A stretch of DNA of 64,000 nucleotides from Gammaproteobacteria bacterium (GTDB lineage: Bacteria; Pseudomonadota; Gammaproteobacteria; Burkholderiales; Gallionellaceae), in NCBI GenBank assembly GCA_018820925.1, contig JAHJNJ010000035.1:45046-109045 (forward strand). The letters are read 5' to 3'. How positions within the stretch are numbered: position 1 is the first letter of the stretch; each line of letters opens with the position of its first letter. The position numbers were made by a program, and so were the translations under genes. The notes under the pieces are model-generated. The model ran no database searches, had not been told where the DNA came from, and worked only from the letters and a program-made list of their open reading frames with translations. Below are positions 1-9,049 of the stretch, piece after piece.

Positions 1-282
1 TCCGAATGGATTGTAGGCAGCCACCAGCGTATCCGAAACCGCCCCGTCGCCCTTGATCAGATACGGGTAATCGAACTGGTGTGCAAGCGCACGCTGGATA
101 TCGACTTCGGTCAGGAGCCCCAGTTTGATGCCGGCGTCTCCAAAGCGGAGATTCTCCGTCTTCTGCAGGTGCATTATTTGCTCCGCGTCATTGATGGAGA
201 GCTTTCCGGAATCGATCAGGATGGCTCCTATCGATCTGGCGGCTTTGATTTCGGATTTCATCTGCATGTTTGTGTCATTCAT
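1..282 (-). CDS. epsG: EpsG-like chain-length tyrosine kinase, N-terminal part (runs off the window)
   Basis: The gene begins at the ATG at 282 and continues past the left edge, so only about 94 residues are visible. The visible part (starting MNDTNMQMKSEI, with KLSINDAEQI and GLLTEVDIQRAL) is the helical domain that precedes the ATPase in EpsG-type kinases. These bacterial tyrosine kinases partner the Wzz-like EpsF at the inner membrane to control polymer length. The ATP-binding motifs lie outside the window. It follows epsF by 87 bases on the same strand, as expected in an XrtB/EpsH-type eps locus. No strong ribosome site precedes this ATG; the frame stays open upstream, so a start up to about 13 codons earlier (a TTG) cannot be excluded. 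The call rests mainly on gene order plus the domain look. Confidence 0.7.
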   Translation of the reverse strand, partial: MNDTNMQMKSEIKAARSIGAILIDSGKLSINDAEQIMHLQKTENLRFGDAGIKLGLLTEVDIQRALAHQFDYPYLIKGDGAVSDTLVAAYNPFG

Positions 283-369
283 TTTGAAGTCGATAAGTTC
301 AAACGCTCGCTGCAGCAATCTGCTCGGACATCTTTCGGAATTGCCGGTTTTCCAAAAACCGGCCGGCGA

Positions 370-1800
370 CTAGGCGACCGTCACCGCCTTGCGAAACCGC
401 AGCTTCGACTTCATTGCGTCCGCCAGCCTTCTCAACCGCTCCTTCACACCCAGCGGTTTCGAGTCTTTCTTGAATTGAACCAGTACCGGTATGCCTGTTG
501 CAGACTCAAGCGATTCGCTTGTCCTGATGCGCTGATTCAGCATTTCGGCCACAAATGCCGCGCCCACGCCCAGCAGCGTTCCGAGGAATACGGCGATGAG
601 CATGTTCTTCGACATGTTCGGGGAAGAACGGCTGGTCGGTTCTATCGCCGGGGTGAGGACGGTGATGTTGGTCTGGTTGGACTGGCTTTGCAGATTGGTT
701 TCCGTGTAGCGCTGCACCACCGTGTCGTAAGCTCGCTGTGCCGACTCCACGTCTCTCTCCAGCACGGCGATCTGGTCGCGCTGGGAGAGGTCCTGAATCA
801 CTTGCTGCTTCTGGGACTCGATGGTCGCTTTCAATTCCGATTTTTTCTGCTTGTTGATGCTGTTCGCTGTATTGATGCTGTTCAAAATGTGTTGCGTTTC
901 ATCAGCCATTTTCTGCTTGAGCGTTGCGATCTGGCTTTCCATTGCCAGGTATTGGGGATTGTTCTTGCCCAGATTAAGGCTGGCTTCCTGTAGCCTGCTT
1001 TCCTGCCGGATGATCTCCGATTTGAGATTCAGGATGACCGGGTTTTGCATGACCTCAGCCAACGTGTCGCCACTACCGGCATATTTATGTTTACTCTGAA
1101 GATCGGCCGACTGTCCTTCGGTCATCACCAGTTGGCCGGAAAGTTCGGCGATTTTGGAGCTTTCCACACTTTGCACTCTGTAGCCGGAGGAAACCATGCC
1201 CGTCTTCTTCTGAAATTCGGCAAGCCGCGCCTGGGCATTCTCCAATTCTGTGCGCAGGGCCGCGACTCTCACCTGGAACCATTGTGCATATTGCCGTGCC
1301 GGTTCTACCTTCAATTCCAGATTGGTATCGATGTAGGCTTGTGCAAAAGCGTTTGCGGCGATTGCAGCAAACGCCGGGTCTTCCGATGAAAAGGAAATAT
1401 CGATGACATTGCTGTCCCGTGCCGGTTTGACTTCAAGCTTCTTCGAAAGCACGTTGCCCATCCACGCTACAAACTGCCCTTTGCCTTGTGTTGCATTGCG
1501 CCACTGCTCCCTGAGTTGCGGGTTCTCGTCGAACTTGAGCAGTGTGACCACGCTTTGGGCTACGCGTTGGCTGGTAATAATATCGGTCTGCGTGGATACA
1601 TAACTGGGCAATGCCATACCGGCCATTGCCATACCAACCAGCGGATCCGATTTAACGTCCAGCACCACGGTGGCTGACGCAACGTATTTATCCGGCATAA
1701 CCAGTGTTATAAGGAATGCACCCGCAACTGTGACAAGCAACACCGCAAGCGCTATCTTGTAACGTGCCAAAAGGATGAAAATGAATTGCTGAATGTTCAT
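370..1800 (-). CDS. epsF: EpsF, Wzz/GumC-type polysaccharide chain-length determinant
   Basis: A 476-residue inner-membrane protein with the polysaccharide co-polymerase layout. An N-terminal membrane segment (about residues 15-34, LAVLLVTVAGAFLITLVM) is followed by a Wzz domain (ATVVLDVKSDPL), a long periplasmic region rich in Gln/Glu/Lys expected to form coiled coil (about 170-390), and a second membrane segment near 400-422 (MLIAVFLGTLLGVGAAFVAE) preceded by the family's proline-rich stretch. It lacks a C-terminal kinase domain, which fits a separate epsG next to it. The likely job is to set chain length of the exopolysaccharide and to connect the polymerase with the EpsE export channel. 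It starts 23 bases after epsE ends, so the two are probably co-transcribed. Confidence 0.9.
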   Translation of the reverse strand: MNIQQFIFILLARYKIALAVLLVTVAGAFLITLVMPDKYVASATVVLDVKSDPLVGMAMAGMALPSYVSTQTDIITSQRVAQSVVTLLKFDENPQLREQWRNATQGKGQFVAWMGNVLSKKLEVKPARDSNVIDISFSSEDPAFAAIAANAFAQAYIDTNLELKVEPARQYAQWFQVRVAALRTELENAQARLAEFQKKTGMVSSGYRVQSVESSKIAELSGQLVMTEGQSADLQSKHKYAGSGDTLAEVMQNPVILNLKSEIIRQESRLQEASLNLGKNNPQYLAMESQIATLKQKMADETQHILNSINTANSINKQKKSELKATIESQKQQVIQDLSQRDQIAVLERDVESAQRAYDTVVQRYTETNLQSQSNQTNITVLTPAIEPTSRSSPNMSKNMLIAVFLGTLLGVGAAFVAEMLNQRIRTSESLESATGIPVLVQFKKDSKPLGVKERLRRLADAMKSKLRFRKAVTVA

Positions 1801-1823
1801 TTGAATACCGTCATTTTTATGGC

Positions 1824-2630
1824 TTAAAAAAGGCTCTCACGAACATAGAGAACATCTTCGCTGTTGACAGGCGCAGTCAGGTCAAGCGATTTTTCTTCCA
1901 GCTTGCCGCTCGCACCGCGCCGGAATATCTTCATGTTTTTCTGCGTGCCGCGCAGGGTCGGGCCTCCGCTCTGGGCAAGCGCCTGCATCAGGGTCATGTT
2001 GCGTTCGACGCGGTAAGAGCCCGGCCGCTGGACTTCCCCGTAGATGTAATACATCGGGGCGCGCTGGACGTAGATGAGGTCCCCTCCTTCCACCAGCACG
2101 TCGTCCTTGCGTTTGTCATCCAGAAACAGGCCCGGAATGTCGATTTCCTTGCGAAAGGGTTTGTTGTTGCGCACGCCGGTCAAGATGACGCTGTCCGAAC
2201 CGATGCCATTTGCTCCCCCGGCCAAAGCCAGCACATCGGAAACATGCGTATTGAAAGTTTCCAGCGGATAGCGTCCGGGCCTGTTCACCTGGCCCAGCAC
2301 CGACACCTGATTGCCACGGATTTGGGTCAGCACAATGTTGACCTGGGGTTGCTGGACGAACTTGCCTTCCTTGAGCAAACCGGCAATTTTTTTCTCTGCC
2401 CCGGCAACCGTCAATCCGCCCAGTTCAACCGAGCCCAGCAGGGGATAGGAAATGACACCACTCTCCGAAACGCGAACTTCCGTCGTCAAGTCCGGATTCT
2501 GGAAAACCACGATGCGCATCGTATCGCCTGCACCCAGGCGATAGTCATTGTCCTCTGCGGCCTGCCCGATCACGCCGTATACGGCGAGCGACAGTAAAAG
2601 CAGCAGCCGCGTTATTCCTTTGCAAAACAT
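1824..2630 (-). CDS. epsE: EpsE, Wza-type outer-membrane polysaccharide export protein
   Basis: The ORF track extends this frame to 2858. I place the start at the ATG at 2630 because a GGAGA ribosome site sits just upstream and the protein then begins with a good signal peptide (MFCKGITRLLLLLSLAVYGVIGQAAE). The mature part opens with the polysaccharide export motif (YRLGAGDTMRIVVFQNPDL) and carries SLBB-type ligand-binding repeats (VSVLGQVNRPGRYPL and IYGEVQRPGSYRVE). Length is 268 residues, normal for the short EpsE proteins of XrtB-associated loci. It should form or cap the outer-membrane exit channel for the polymer handled by EpsF and EpsG downstream. I see no lipobox, unlike E. coli Wza. 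Confidence 0.9.
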   Translation of the reverse strand: MFCKGITRLLLLLSLAVYGVIGQAAEDNDYRLGAGDTMRIVVFQNPDLTTEVRVSESGVISYPLLGSVELGGLTVAGAEKKIAGLLKEGKFVQQPQVNIVLTQIRGNQVSVLGQVNRPGRYPLETFNTHVSDVLALAGGANGIGSDSVILTGVRNNKPFRKEIDIPGLFLDDKRKDDVLVEGGDLIYVQRAPMYYIYGEVQRPGSYRVERNMTLMQALAQSGGPTLRGTQKNMKIFRRGASGKLEEKSLDLTAPVNSEDVLYVRESLF

Positions 2631-2969
2631 AACGTCTCCGAAAGATTGGTTGTTGCTGACAAACAATTGCGTTCCAACCTTCAATTTGTTGGCTAGTGCG
2701 GTACTTCGCTCCTGGCGATACTTACAGTGCAAACCCTTGCGGGTGTAACCGGGCGTTGCTGCCGCTCCTGTTTCATGATGTCGTATTGCGCTGCGCCAAC
2801 CCGACCTGCAATGAAACTTTGACTGCAAACGTGAGCCCCGGATAGCGTGCAACACCACATTGGCTGTGCCTGGAAAATGCCGGGCAAAGTCGAAGGGCTC
2901 AAGACCGGCTCAGCCCGAACGGTGTAAATACTTCACCCGGCCGGATCAATGGATATCTCTAAACTGCCC
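2631..2969. other. epsD-epsE intergenic region without a supported gene
   Basis: About 340 bases separate epsD from epsE. The ORFs here (such as 2693-2902 on the minus strand) lack a ribosome site and read like chance frames. I looked for a sigma-54 type GG/GC promoter, which drives some PEP-CTERM/eps genes, and found no convincing match. A leader or a separate promoter for epsEFG is plausible from the size alone. Confidence 0.5.
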
Positions 2970-3935
2970 TTACTTGAGACCGACACCTTTTGCAATATCG
3001 GGAACAGATGCCTGCTCCGTTGCCTTGCCGTCCGCTTCCATTGCAGCCGGTTTCGCTTCGGCAACTGCCGTTTTGGCTCCCGGCTGGAACTCGCCAAAGT
3101 ACTCAATCTTGGCTCCCGCCTTGAGCGCCTTGATTTCCTTCTCCAGCGCCTCTTTCTTGCGGCTGTTGTTCAGATATTCCTGAATAACCGGCGTTGCCAT
3201 GTTTTCCGTGACAGGTTCCGCTTTTACGGAAACGACTTGCAGCACGCTGATCGATTTGCTGAGCTCGACAACCATCAATTTGCCTGAGGGCAATTGGCTT
3301 AACCTGGTCAGCATCTCAAGCGGAAGCTGTTCGGCCGGCTTCACGCCCGACTGGATAGTCGAAGTAATGTTCTTGCTTTTCAAGGAAGCGGCAATCGCAT
3401 CCAGGCTCTCGCCTTTGCCTGCCATCTCGCGTATCGATGCCGCCAGCTCCGGCTTCGATTCGACTTCAAGTTCCCGCAGGTTGAAGATTTTCCTGTTGGC
3501 GAACAATTCCGGGTGCTCTTCATAGAATTTGTGCATCTCTGCCGGAGTCGGCTTGGGAATACCGGTGATGATCGGATCCATATAAGCGCGTGCCAGGATG
3601 GTGTTTTTCGCGCTCTCGATTGACTGCATAACTTCCGGTTTGCGATCCAGCTTCATTTTGACCGCCTGTTGATCGGCAAGATTTTGCACGATCAAATTGT
3701 CCAGCACTTCTTTCTTGGCATCGTCAATTGTCTTGCCGGGCACGACCGGTATCGTTGACAGCGCCGCATTCACCTGGCTGATGGTAATTTCTTCGTCATT
3801 GATTTTCGCAGCCACTTGAGTTGAAGCTTTGGCTTTGTCGCCGCATCCGGATAACACGGCAGTCGCCATCAATAGGGATGCCAGAGTCACATTCACGCGC
3901 TTGTTCATGATGGAATTGCAAAATAGGTTTGTCAT
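2970..3935 (-). CDS. epsD: EpsD, SurA-like peptidyl-prolyl isomerase family lipoprotein
   Basis: Start chosen at the ATG at 3935 because AGAGGA lies a few bases upstream; the track start at 3968 has none. The 321-residue product has a lipoprotein signal ending in a lipobox (TAVLSGC) and then a SurA-N-like helical domain (VAAKINDEEITISQVNAAL is the typical opening). The parvulin-like C-terminal half is weakly conserved, and the tail is Ala/Lys-rich. EpsD proteins belong to XrtB-type exopolysaccharide loci, where they are thought to help assemble the envelope export machinery; isomerase activity has not been shown for most. It lies between epsL and epsE on the same strand. Confidence 0.85.
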   Translation of the reverse strand: MTNLFCNSIMNKRVNVTLASLLMATAVLSGCGDKAKASTQVAAKINDEEITISQVNAALSTIPVVPGKTIDDAKKEVLDNLIVQNLADQQAVKMKLDRKPEVMQSIESAKNTILARAYMDPIITGIPKPTPAEMHKFYEEHPELFANRKIFNLRELEVESKPELAASIREMAGKGESLDAIAASLKSKNITSTIQSGVKPAEQLPLEMLTRLSQLPSGKLMVVELSKSISVLQVVSVKAEPVTENMATPVIQEYLNNSRKKEALEKEIKALKAGAKIEYFGEFQPGAKTAVAEAKPAAMEADGKATEQASVPDIAKGVGLK

Positions 3936-4544
3936 AAATCCTCTTTGAACTTTAAATTTACACATCAAAATAAATTCCGATATTTCTCCGCAGGCTCACA
4001 TCATTTGGGCACCCATCTCGTCAATGTCATCCGGCACAGGCAATCCAGACCCGGAACAAAGGCGGGGCACCTTGATCAATCTTGCAAACTGCGCAACAGG
4101 AATTAAGCGACTGCGCAATCTAGAGCATTTAGATGACAGATTGATGAACCTGTCCGCACGGACTGACCCATCGATTGCGCTCAGGATCAATGACATTATC
4201 GAAAGACAGCGAGCTATCACGTTGAATGCGGTCTGTATTCCGTTCATGGTTCGACAGACTATGCGTGTGTTGTTGGGGCGAATGCTCCTTAATCCAAATT
4301 TGTTCATCAGGCCGTCATACCGGTCAATAGTTACAGCGCGTGGACTGTCTGCCGATTTGTTTCAGCCATGCAATTCGTAGTAACAAAGGTGACACAAACC
4401 ATAGTCCGTTTGGATTAACCACCGGCCTTTTCTTCATACATTTTCTTCACACTGATCCATTAGCATCCTCTTGCGCCGAATAATTCTCATTATTTAAAAA
4501 CTGCCATGCGAAATAGATTCAAGGCATCTTGTTCAACCGTGCAC
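3936..4544. other. region upstream of epsD, no supported gene
   Basis: Two short ORFs overlap here on opposite strands (3996-4307 minus, 4024-4380 plus). Neither has a ribosome site, a recognisable domain or low-complexity structure typical of a real protein, so neither is called. The stretch is likely to hold the promoter for epsD on the minus strand and for the PEP-CTERM gene on the plus strand. I did not find a clear -35/-10 pair. Confidence 0.45.
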
Positions 4545-4853
4545 ATGAACAAGAAACTGTTGCCTTTGCTGGTGTTGGCGCTTTGCCAGGCCGGCTACGC
4601 CAGCGCAAATATCGATCTGATCGCAATGGGAAGTCTGGACGGAAGTTCAGCCGTCTCGTTGGCGGAACTGTCCGGTTTGACTGATCTCTTGGCAAATGGC
4701 ATTGCCGGGAATGATCTCGGCAGCAACGCCCCGGCCTGCGTTATCGCCGCCGTCCCCGAACCCTGTGCTCTGATGCTCACCGGTCTGGGCCAGCTCGAAT
4801 TCTTGGTCCGCAACAGGAAATCGGCATTCAACAACAATACGTTTGCAGCCTGA
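4545..4853 (+). CDS. very short PEP-CTERM protein, probably an internally deleted phytase/esterase-like protein
   Basis: The 102-residue product (from the ATG at 4545) has a signal peptide (MNKKLLPLLVLALCQAGYASA). It then resembles the opening of esterase-like phytase family proteins (IDLIAMGSLDGSS, LAELSGLTDLLANG). It jumps almost at once to a PEP-CTERM sorting tail (VPEPCALMLTGLGQLEFLVRNRK), where the VPEP motif, the hydrophobic segment and the basic end are all present. Full-length relatives have some 300-400 residues between these parts, so I infer an in-frame internal deletion. Exosortase (EpsH/XrtB) would cleave the tail; its gene should lie beyond the left edge. No strong ribosome site precedes either this ATG or the earlier ATG at 4506. 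Confidence 0.6.
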   Translation: MNKKLLPLLVLALCQAGYASANIDLIAMGSLDGSSAVSLAELSGLTDLLANGIAGNDLGSNAPACVIAAVPEPCALMLTGLGQLEFLVRNRKSAFNNNTFAA

Positions 4854-4878
4854 TCATTGCCGTTTGCTATGATCATTA

Positions 4879-4902
4879 CCCCGCTTCGGCGGGGTTTTTT
4901 TT
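4879..4902 (+). terminator. intrinsic terminator after the PEP-CTERM gene
   Basis: A perfect six-pair GC stem with a TTCG tetraloop (CCCCGC-TTCG-GCGGGG) is followed by eight T residues. It ends plus-strand transcription of the PEP-CTERM gene before the oppositely oriented epsL. Confidence 0.92.
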
Positions 4903-4922
4903 CGCCGGGGATAATTCAAAGG

Positions 4923-6149
4923 TCAGAACGTCACCAGGAAATACAAGTTTGCACTCTTGTCGGAAAACTCGTAATTCGCGTAGTTGGAAGTGCGCGTGGA
5001 ATGTTGCAGCGACAGGTTGAAATTCAATGCTCGGTCCGGCGCCCATCCAATACCGAATTCTTGCGATTGGTAGACATCGCTGCGGGCAAGCGTGTTGGCC
5101 ACTACCGGGTTGCGGAAATCCGTATTGCTGCGCAGTATCGATATATAAAGGTTTGCTTTCGGACTGGCCTGCCAGCCGGGCGAGATCGACACTGTGTCGG
5201 TAACATAGTAACTGCTGGCCGTATCAAACCAGCTGCTGATCCTTCTGTTCATCGCCACGTTCAGATAAGTCTTGCCGGTGGCACCCCATGCATATTTGAG
5301 GCCCCGTTCCATCCCGCTGTAGTCGCGTTGGGAAAATACCGGATATTGACGCTTGATGTTTTTCAGGTTGCCGCTCAGGACGGACTTTCCCGTAACTTGC
5401 CAATTGACCAGGATCTCCTGCTGCTTTTCCGTATATTCGGTATCGATTTGCGCCACATAGTACAGTCCCGCATTGCGATAGCTTCCGCGGATAGTGCGCG
5501 ACATCAGCGTGACCCAATTCCCGCCGGACGGATCGTATTTCAGGCCCCATTCTTTTGTATTGGTTCGATAACTCAAACTGTTGGCAGTAGTCACACTGCT
5601 GGTTGAGTCTTCTCTGGCGATGCCCAGCAGCAGATGCCAGTTGCTCTGGAACCACCAATCCGCGGTCAGGCGGGGAGTGGAGATGGTTTTAAGGTTGCGG
5701 CTATTGGTCAGGACATCGGCAAAACTGTACAAGGTCTGGGTCCGGTTTTCGCTCAATGTGCCGTGCAATTTCGAACCCGGACTCCAATTCCACGCGGCGT
5801 AATAGGCGGTGTCGTTATAGTTGAGAGCTGAAAATGTGCGGTATTTATTGTTGGTCCCTTTGGCTCTAAGCAACAATTCCTGGTTGGCGTATTTTTTATC
5901 CAGGTCAATGCCCAGCGATAACTGTTGAATACGATCCGACTTGCCCGGTGTCCCGAGCCACAATTGAGGATCAGCCCAGGAAGGCAAACGGTATATGTTG
6001 CTGTCGTAATAGTAGCCCGCTGAAGCAGTGTAATTCACGGTGTCGAACTGGTCGGCAAAAACGGGCGGGCCAAACAGCAAAACCAGTAATCCAACCCCGC
6101 TTCCCGGAATGATTTTTATGGCGACCGTTCTGGACAAACAAGGACTCAC
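4923..6149 (-). CDS. epsL: EpsL, exopolysaccharide-associated outer-membrane beta-barrel protein
   Basis: The protein is built of alternating aromatic/polar strands (YTASAGYYYDSNIY, YYAAWNWSPGSKLHG) and ends in a phenylalanine (NLYFLVTF), the outer-membrane insertion signal. This matches the EpsL family, putative outer-membrane components of XrtB-associated exopolysaccharide loci. Start is uncertain. I prefer the GTG at 6149, which has GGGAG just upstream and gives a clean signal peptide ending at VFADQF; the ORF track runs to 6197 without a better ribosome site. It is the first eps gene in transcription order here, with the PEP-CTERM gene and its terminator between it and epsD on the other strand. 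Confidence 0.8.
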   Translation of the reverse strand: MSPCLSRTVAIKIIPGSGVGLLVLLFGPPVFADQFDTVNYTASAGYYYDSNIYRLPSWADPQLWLGTPGKSDRIQQLSLGIDLDKKYANQELLLRAKGTNNKYRTFSALNYNDTAYYAAWNWSPGSKLHGTLSENRTQTLYSFADVLTNSRNLKTISTPRLTADWWFQSNWHLLLGIAREDSTSSVTTANSLSYRTNTKEWGLKYDPSGGNWVTLMSRTIRGSYRNAGLYYVAQIDTEYTEKQQEILVNWQVTGKSVLSGNLKNIKRQYPVFSQRDYSGMERGLKYAWGATGKTYLNVAMNRRISSWFDTASSYYVTDTVSISPGWQASPKANLYISILRSNTDFRNPVVANTLARSDVYQSQEFGIGWAPDRALNFNLSLQHSTRTSNYANYEFSDKSANLYFLVTF

Positions 6150-6264
6150 ACCTACTCCCGGCTTCATGCGCAAAAATGCAGCCAAGCAGTCTGCCATCCT
6201 TTCATGAACGATTGATGAACCCTGTTAACCTGATGGATGAACAAGATAAGGCAACCGTCTGGTG

Positions 6265-8433
6265 TCACACGTTGCTGTAATTGTCCGAGCTTTTTCTGCG
6301 GGCGACTATCGCCATACCACCCAATATGCTCGCCAGCAGCAATTGTCCCCACCAGGGCAAAACCGGCACATCGTTCTCGTTGTTGTCGATGATGGCCACC
6401 TGTATCGTTGCCGCGCCGTTCGCCGCCACCGGATCGGGAACATCGGATGAGACGCTGGCTGCAAGCGTTTCAATCGTCACACCGTCGCCCCACAACAATT
6501 GAATCGACAGGATGGCACTTCCGCTACTCGCGATATCGCCCGAGTTACAGGTAACGGTTGCGCCAGTGGCCGAGCATCCGGCTGGTCCCGCAACGAAACC
6601 GGTTCCACCGGGAAGCGTCAGGGTGGCGACGACGTTTGTGGCAGTTTGCGGCCCCGCGTTGGTTATGGTCAGCGTGTAGGTGGCCGTGCTAGCGGGGGAT
6701 ACATTGCCTGGTCCCGCCAGGTTTAACGACAGGTTTGCCGCTGCTGCCGTATTCAAACTCCAATTCAACACAGCGTCGCCGGCCGCAGCATTGAAGCCGT
6801 CGATGGCAATTTCATATTCCGTCCCGGCTTGTGCCTGAAACAACAGGCCGCTCGTGTTACCGGACGAGCCGTCGTTGTCATTTGCGGCAATCTGCAGCAG
6901 TGCGCTGACTCCCGTTCCGGTGTAAACCCCCAGCAGGGAATCAAACCCGCTGCCGTGAGTATTCAAACTGACTTGTCCGCCAGCGGGCGCAGTCCATTTC
7001 CACCAGACCGAAGCTCCGCCGCTGTTCCCGGCATGATTGGACTCCCCTGTTTCCCTGGTGGCCAGCATACTCGTCCCGCTTGTAGTGCCTGTGCTTCCAC
7101 TCAGCAAAACTCGATTGGCGTACGCATCATTTGCGGGTCTTGCTGCTTCGAGCAAGTTCAGGCGCGGCTTGACCACGCCGTTGCGTGCATCGGTCACCGG
7201 CGTGCCGCTGTCGATCAGACGCGTTTGCGCCTGGACCAGCGTTTCGGCGGGAAAAGTCGAACGCAGAACCGCGAGCGCACCTGCCACATGCGGACTGGCC
7301 TGCGACGTGCCGCCCATGGTGAAACCTGCAGCGGTAATCAGCGCGCCCGGTGCCAGCATGGTCAGGAAACTCGCGCTGTCGGAAAAGCACGTCACCTTGT
7401 CCGCAGCTGTCGTCGCATCGGAACAGAGCGTGCTGCCCCAGTTGATCGCGCCGATATTTGCATCATAGACGGCGCCCACCGAGACCACCCCGGGAGTACA
7501 GGCCGGCTTGCCCAGCCCATTCGTGTAAGTCTCGTTACCGGCAGATGCAACCACAGACATCCCCGCATTGATCACATTGGTCAACGGCGTCGCAAAAGGA
7601 TTGCCGCTGGCGCACGGCGCTGTATTCAGGCTGCCATCCCCCAGGCTCATGTTGACTGCCACGATGTTATTTGCCACGCGGTTGGCAATTGCCCAGTTGA
7701 GCGCCGAAAGGATGTCCGAAAAATTGGCCGAAGTGCCCGAGAACGCATCGAGCATCGCAATGCGGGTATCGGGTGCGATGCCCAGCACGATCGCCGCGAC
7801 ATTGGTGCCGTGGCCAGTGTTCGTTGACCCTGTCCCGAACTGAAGTGAGGCGACGACATGGCAAGCGGCCGGGATTCCGGGTGCGGTACACGAACCAAAT
7901 GCTGCGCCGGTATAGTCGATGCCGTCATCGATCACCGCCACCGTCGTTCCATTCCCGCGCTCCCCGACTGCGGCCACCGTTGGCTGATTGACCAATGGCA
8001 GACTTTGCGCGAGCACATGGTGGGCTTTTCCATCCTCGTACAAGGCCTTGATGCCGGGCCGGGATGCCAGCGAATTCAGGGCTGCAAGCGATTGGACATG
8101 CTTGAACGACATGGGAAGATGACTGTAGTCTTTCTTGTCCTGAATTTCCGGGAACCTCAATGCACTGTCGACTTGCTGTTTGAGAATACGGTACTGGACG
8201 GCCTTGTAGGCAAGAATCGAAGCGTCATCCCGGTGTCCCGGTGCGAGCTTGCGTCGTTTGCCGGCTTCTTGTTCGACGGCTGAAGACTCATACTCCACGA
8301 TCACATCAACCGCCTGGCCGGCCTGCAGGCGATTAACCGCATTTGCCGGAACAATTGCCGCAGCGGAAGCCATCTGAAAGCAGATCAGGCAACCGAGGGA
8401 GATCAATAACCGACTGACGCGGAGTTTGGCCAC
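6265..8433 (-). CDS. secreted S8 subtilisin-like protease with DUF11-like domain and IPTL-CTERM-type sorting tail
   Basis: A 722-residue preproprotein starting at a GTG. An N-terminal signal peptide is followed by a propeptide-like region to about residue 150, then a subtilase domain with the full catalytic set: Asp169 in VAVIDDG, His208 in GHGTNVA, the oxyanion Asn300 in ASAGN, and Ser377 in GGTSQASPH. After it come a PPC-like region (about 440-560) and a DUF11-type repeat (LSLNLAGPGNVSPASTATYTL). The C-terminus reads VPVLPWWGQLLLASILGG then a hydrophobic run and ARRK, which fits the IPTL-CTERM signal processed by XrtH-type exosortases rather than PEP-CTERM. It sits upstream of epsL on the same strand, 115 bases away. 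The substrate is unknown. Confidence 0.88.
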   Translation of the reverse strand: MAKLRVSRLLISLGCLICFQMASAAAIVPANAVNRLQAGQAVDVIVEYESSAVEQEAGKRRKLAPGHRDDASILAYKAVQYRILKQQVDSALRFPEIQDKKDYSHLPMSFKHVQSLAALNSLASRPGIKALYEDGKAHHVLAQSLPLVNQPTVAAVGERGNGTTVAVIDDGIDYTGAAFGSCTAPGIPAACHVVASLQFGTGSTNTGHGTNVAAIVLGIAPDTRIAMLDAFSGTSANFSDILSALNWAIANRVANNIVAVNMSLGDGSLNTAPCASGNPFATPLTNVINAGMSVVASAGNETYTNGLGKPACTPGVVSVGAVYDANIGAINWGSTLCSDATTAADKVTCFSDSASFLTMLAPGALITAAGFTMGGTSQASPHVAGALAVLRSTFPAETLVQAQTRLIDSGTPVTDARNGVVKPRLNLLEAARPANDAYANRVLLSGSTGTTSGTSMLATRETGESNHAGNSGGASVWWKWTAPAGGQVSLNTHGSGFDSLLGVYTGTGVSALLQIAANDNDGSSGNTSGLLFQAQAGTEYEIAIDGFNAAAGDAVLNWSLNTAAAANLSLNLAGPGNVSPASTATYTLTITNAGPQTATNVVATLTLPGGTGFVAGPAGCSATGATVTCNSGDIASSGSAILSIQLLWGDGVTIETLAASVSSDVPDPVAANGAATIQVAIIDNNENDVPVLPWWGQLLLASILGGMAIVARRKSSDNYSNV

Positions 8434-9049
8434 AAAGATATATCTTCGGATGGATGGTTGGGTAATCCACCATTATCGTCCGGCGAATATAACCAGAGCA
8501 TTACATCGTCAGTTGTTTTGCTGGTCCTGGCGGACTATTAAGTGTCACACGGATGAAACAGGATCAATTCAGGATGCTTGTGCCTGGCAGCGTTTCCCGA
8601 ATCGGGTCTGCGGGATTATTTTGAAAAAACAACCTGCGTTCGCCTCTCATGTTGATGGTGCTTTTCGCAAGTCTGTTGCCGGTCATGCATTTCGGAGGGA
8701 ATTATGCTGGCGGCGATGGATCGGAGCGGCTTTCTGCAGGGCGGCGTGCACTTCGTAACAGTCTTGGTGGCTGCAACTGCCGGCAGTTCAGCTTCGGAAT
8801 ACGCAACAAAAGCACGGGGCGATTCGAAATGTTTTCTACTCAAAGCGAAATATTCATTTCCCCTGTCATGTATCTGACACGTCTATTTTGTATTGTTGCC
8901 AGATGGCGGTACTGTTTCCTGGCCGAGGTCAATGTCGAGCGTTCGCAACCCTATCATTTGCTTTGCCGCAGCTTTGTGCATCGCAGGAAGAAAATCCTGC
9001 ATCCACGCCCTGTACGGGTTCCCGCTCCCGATATCACTTTGGAGTTTAA
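8434..9049. other. 616-base region between the protease and the diguanylate cyclase, no supported gene
   Basis: The two genes diverge, so this region should contain both promoters. ORFs inside it (for example 8616-8843 minus, 75 residues) have no ribosome site and no recognisable features. I saw no tRNA-like cloverleaf, strong terminator or repeat here. Confidence 0.45.

Noticed and set aside
2631-2969. sigma-54 promoter for the eps genes
   Set aside because: I searched for TGGCAC-N5-TTGCA on both strands here and at 3936-4544 and found only poor partial matches.
3996-4380. ORFs of 103 and 118 residues on opposite strands upstream of epsD
   Set aside because: No ribosome sites, no recognisable motifs, and they overlap each other; treated as non-coding.
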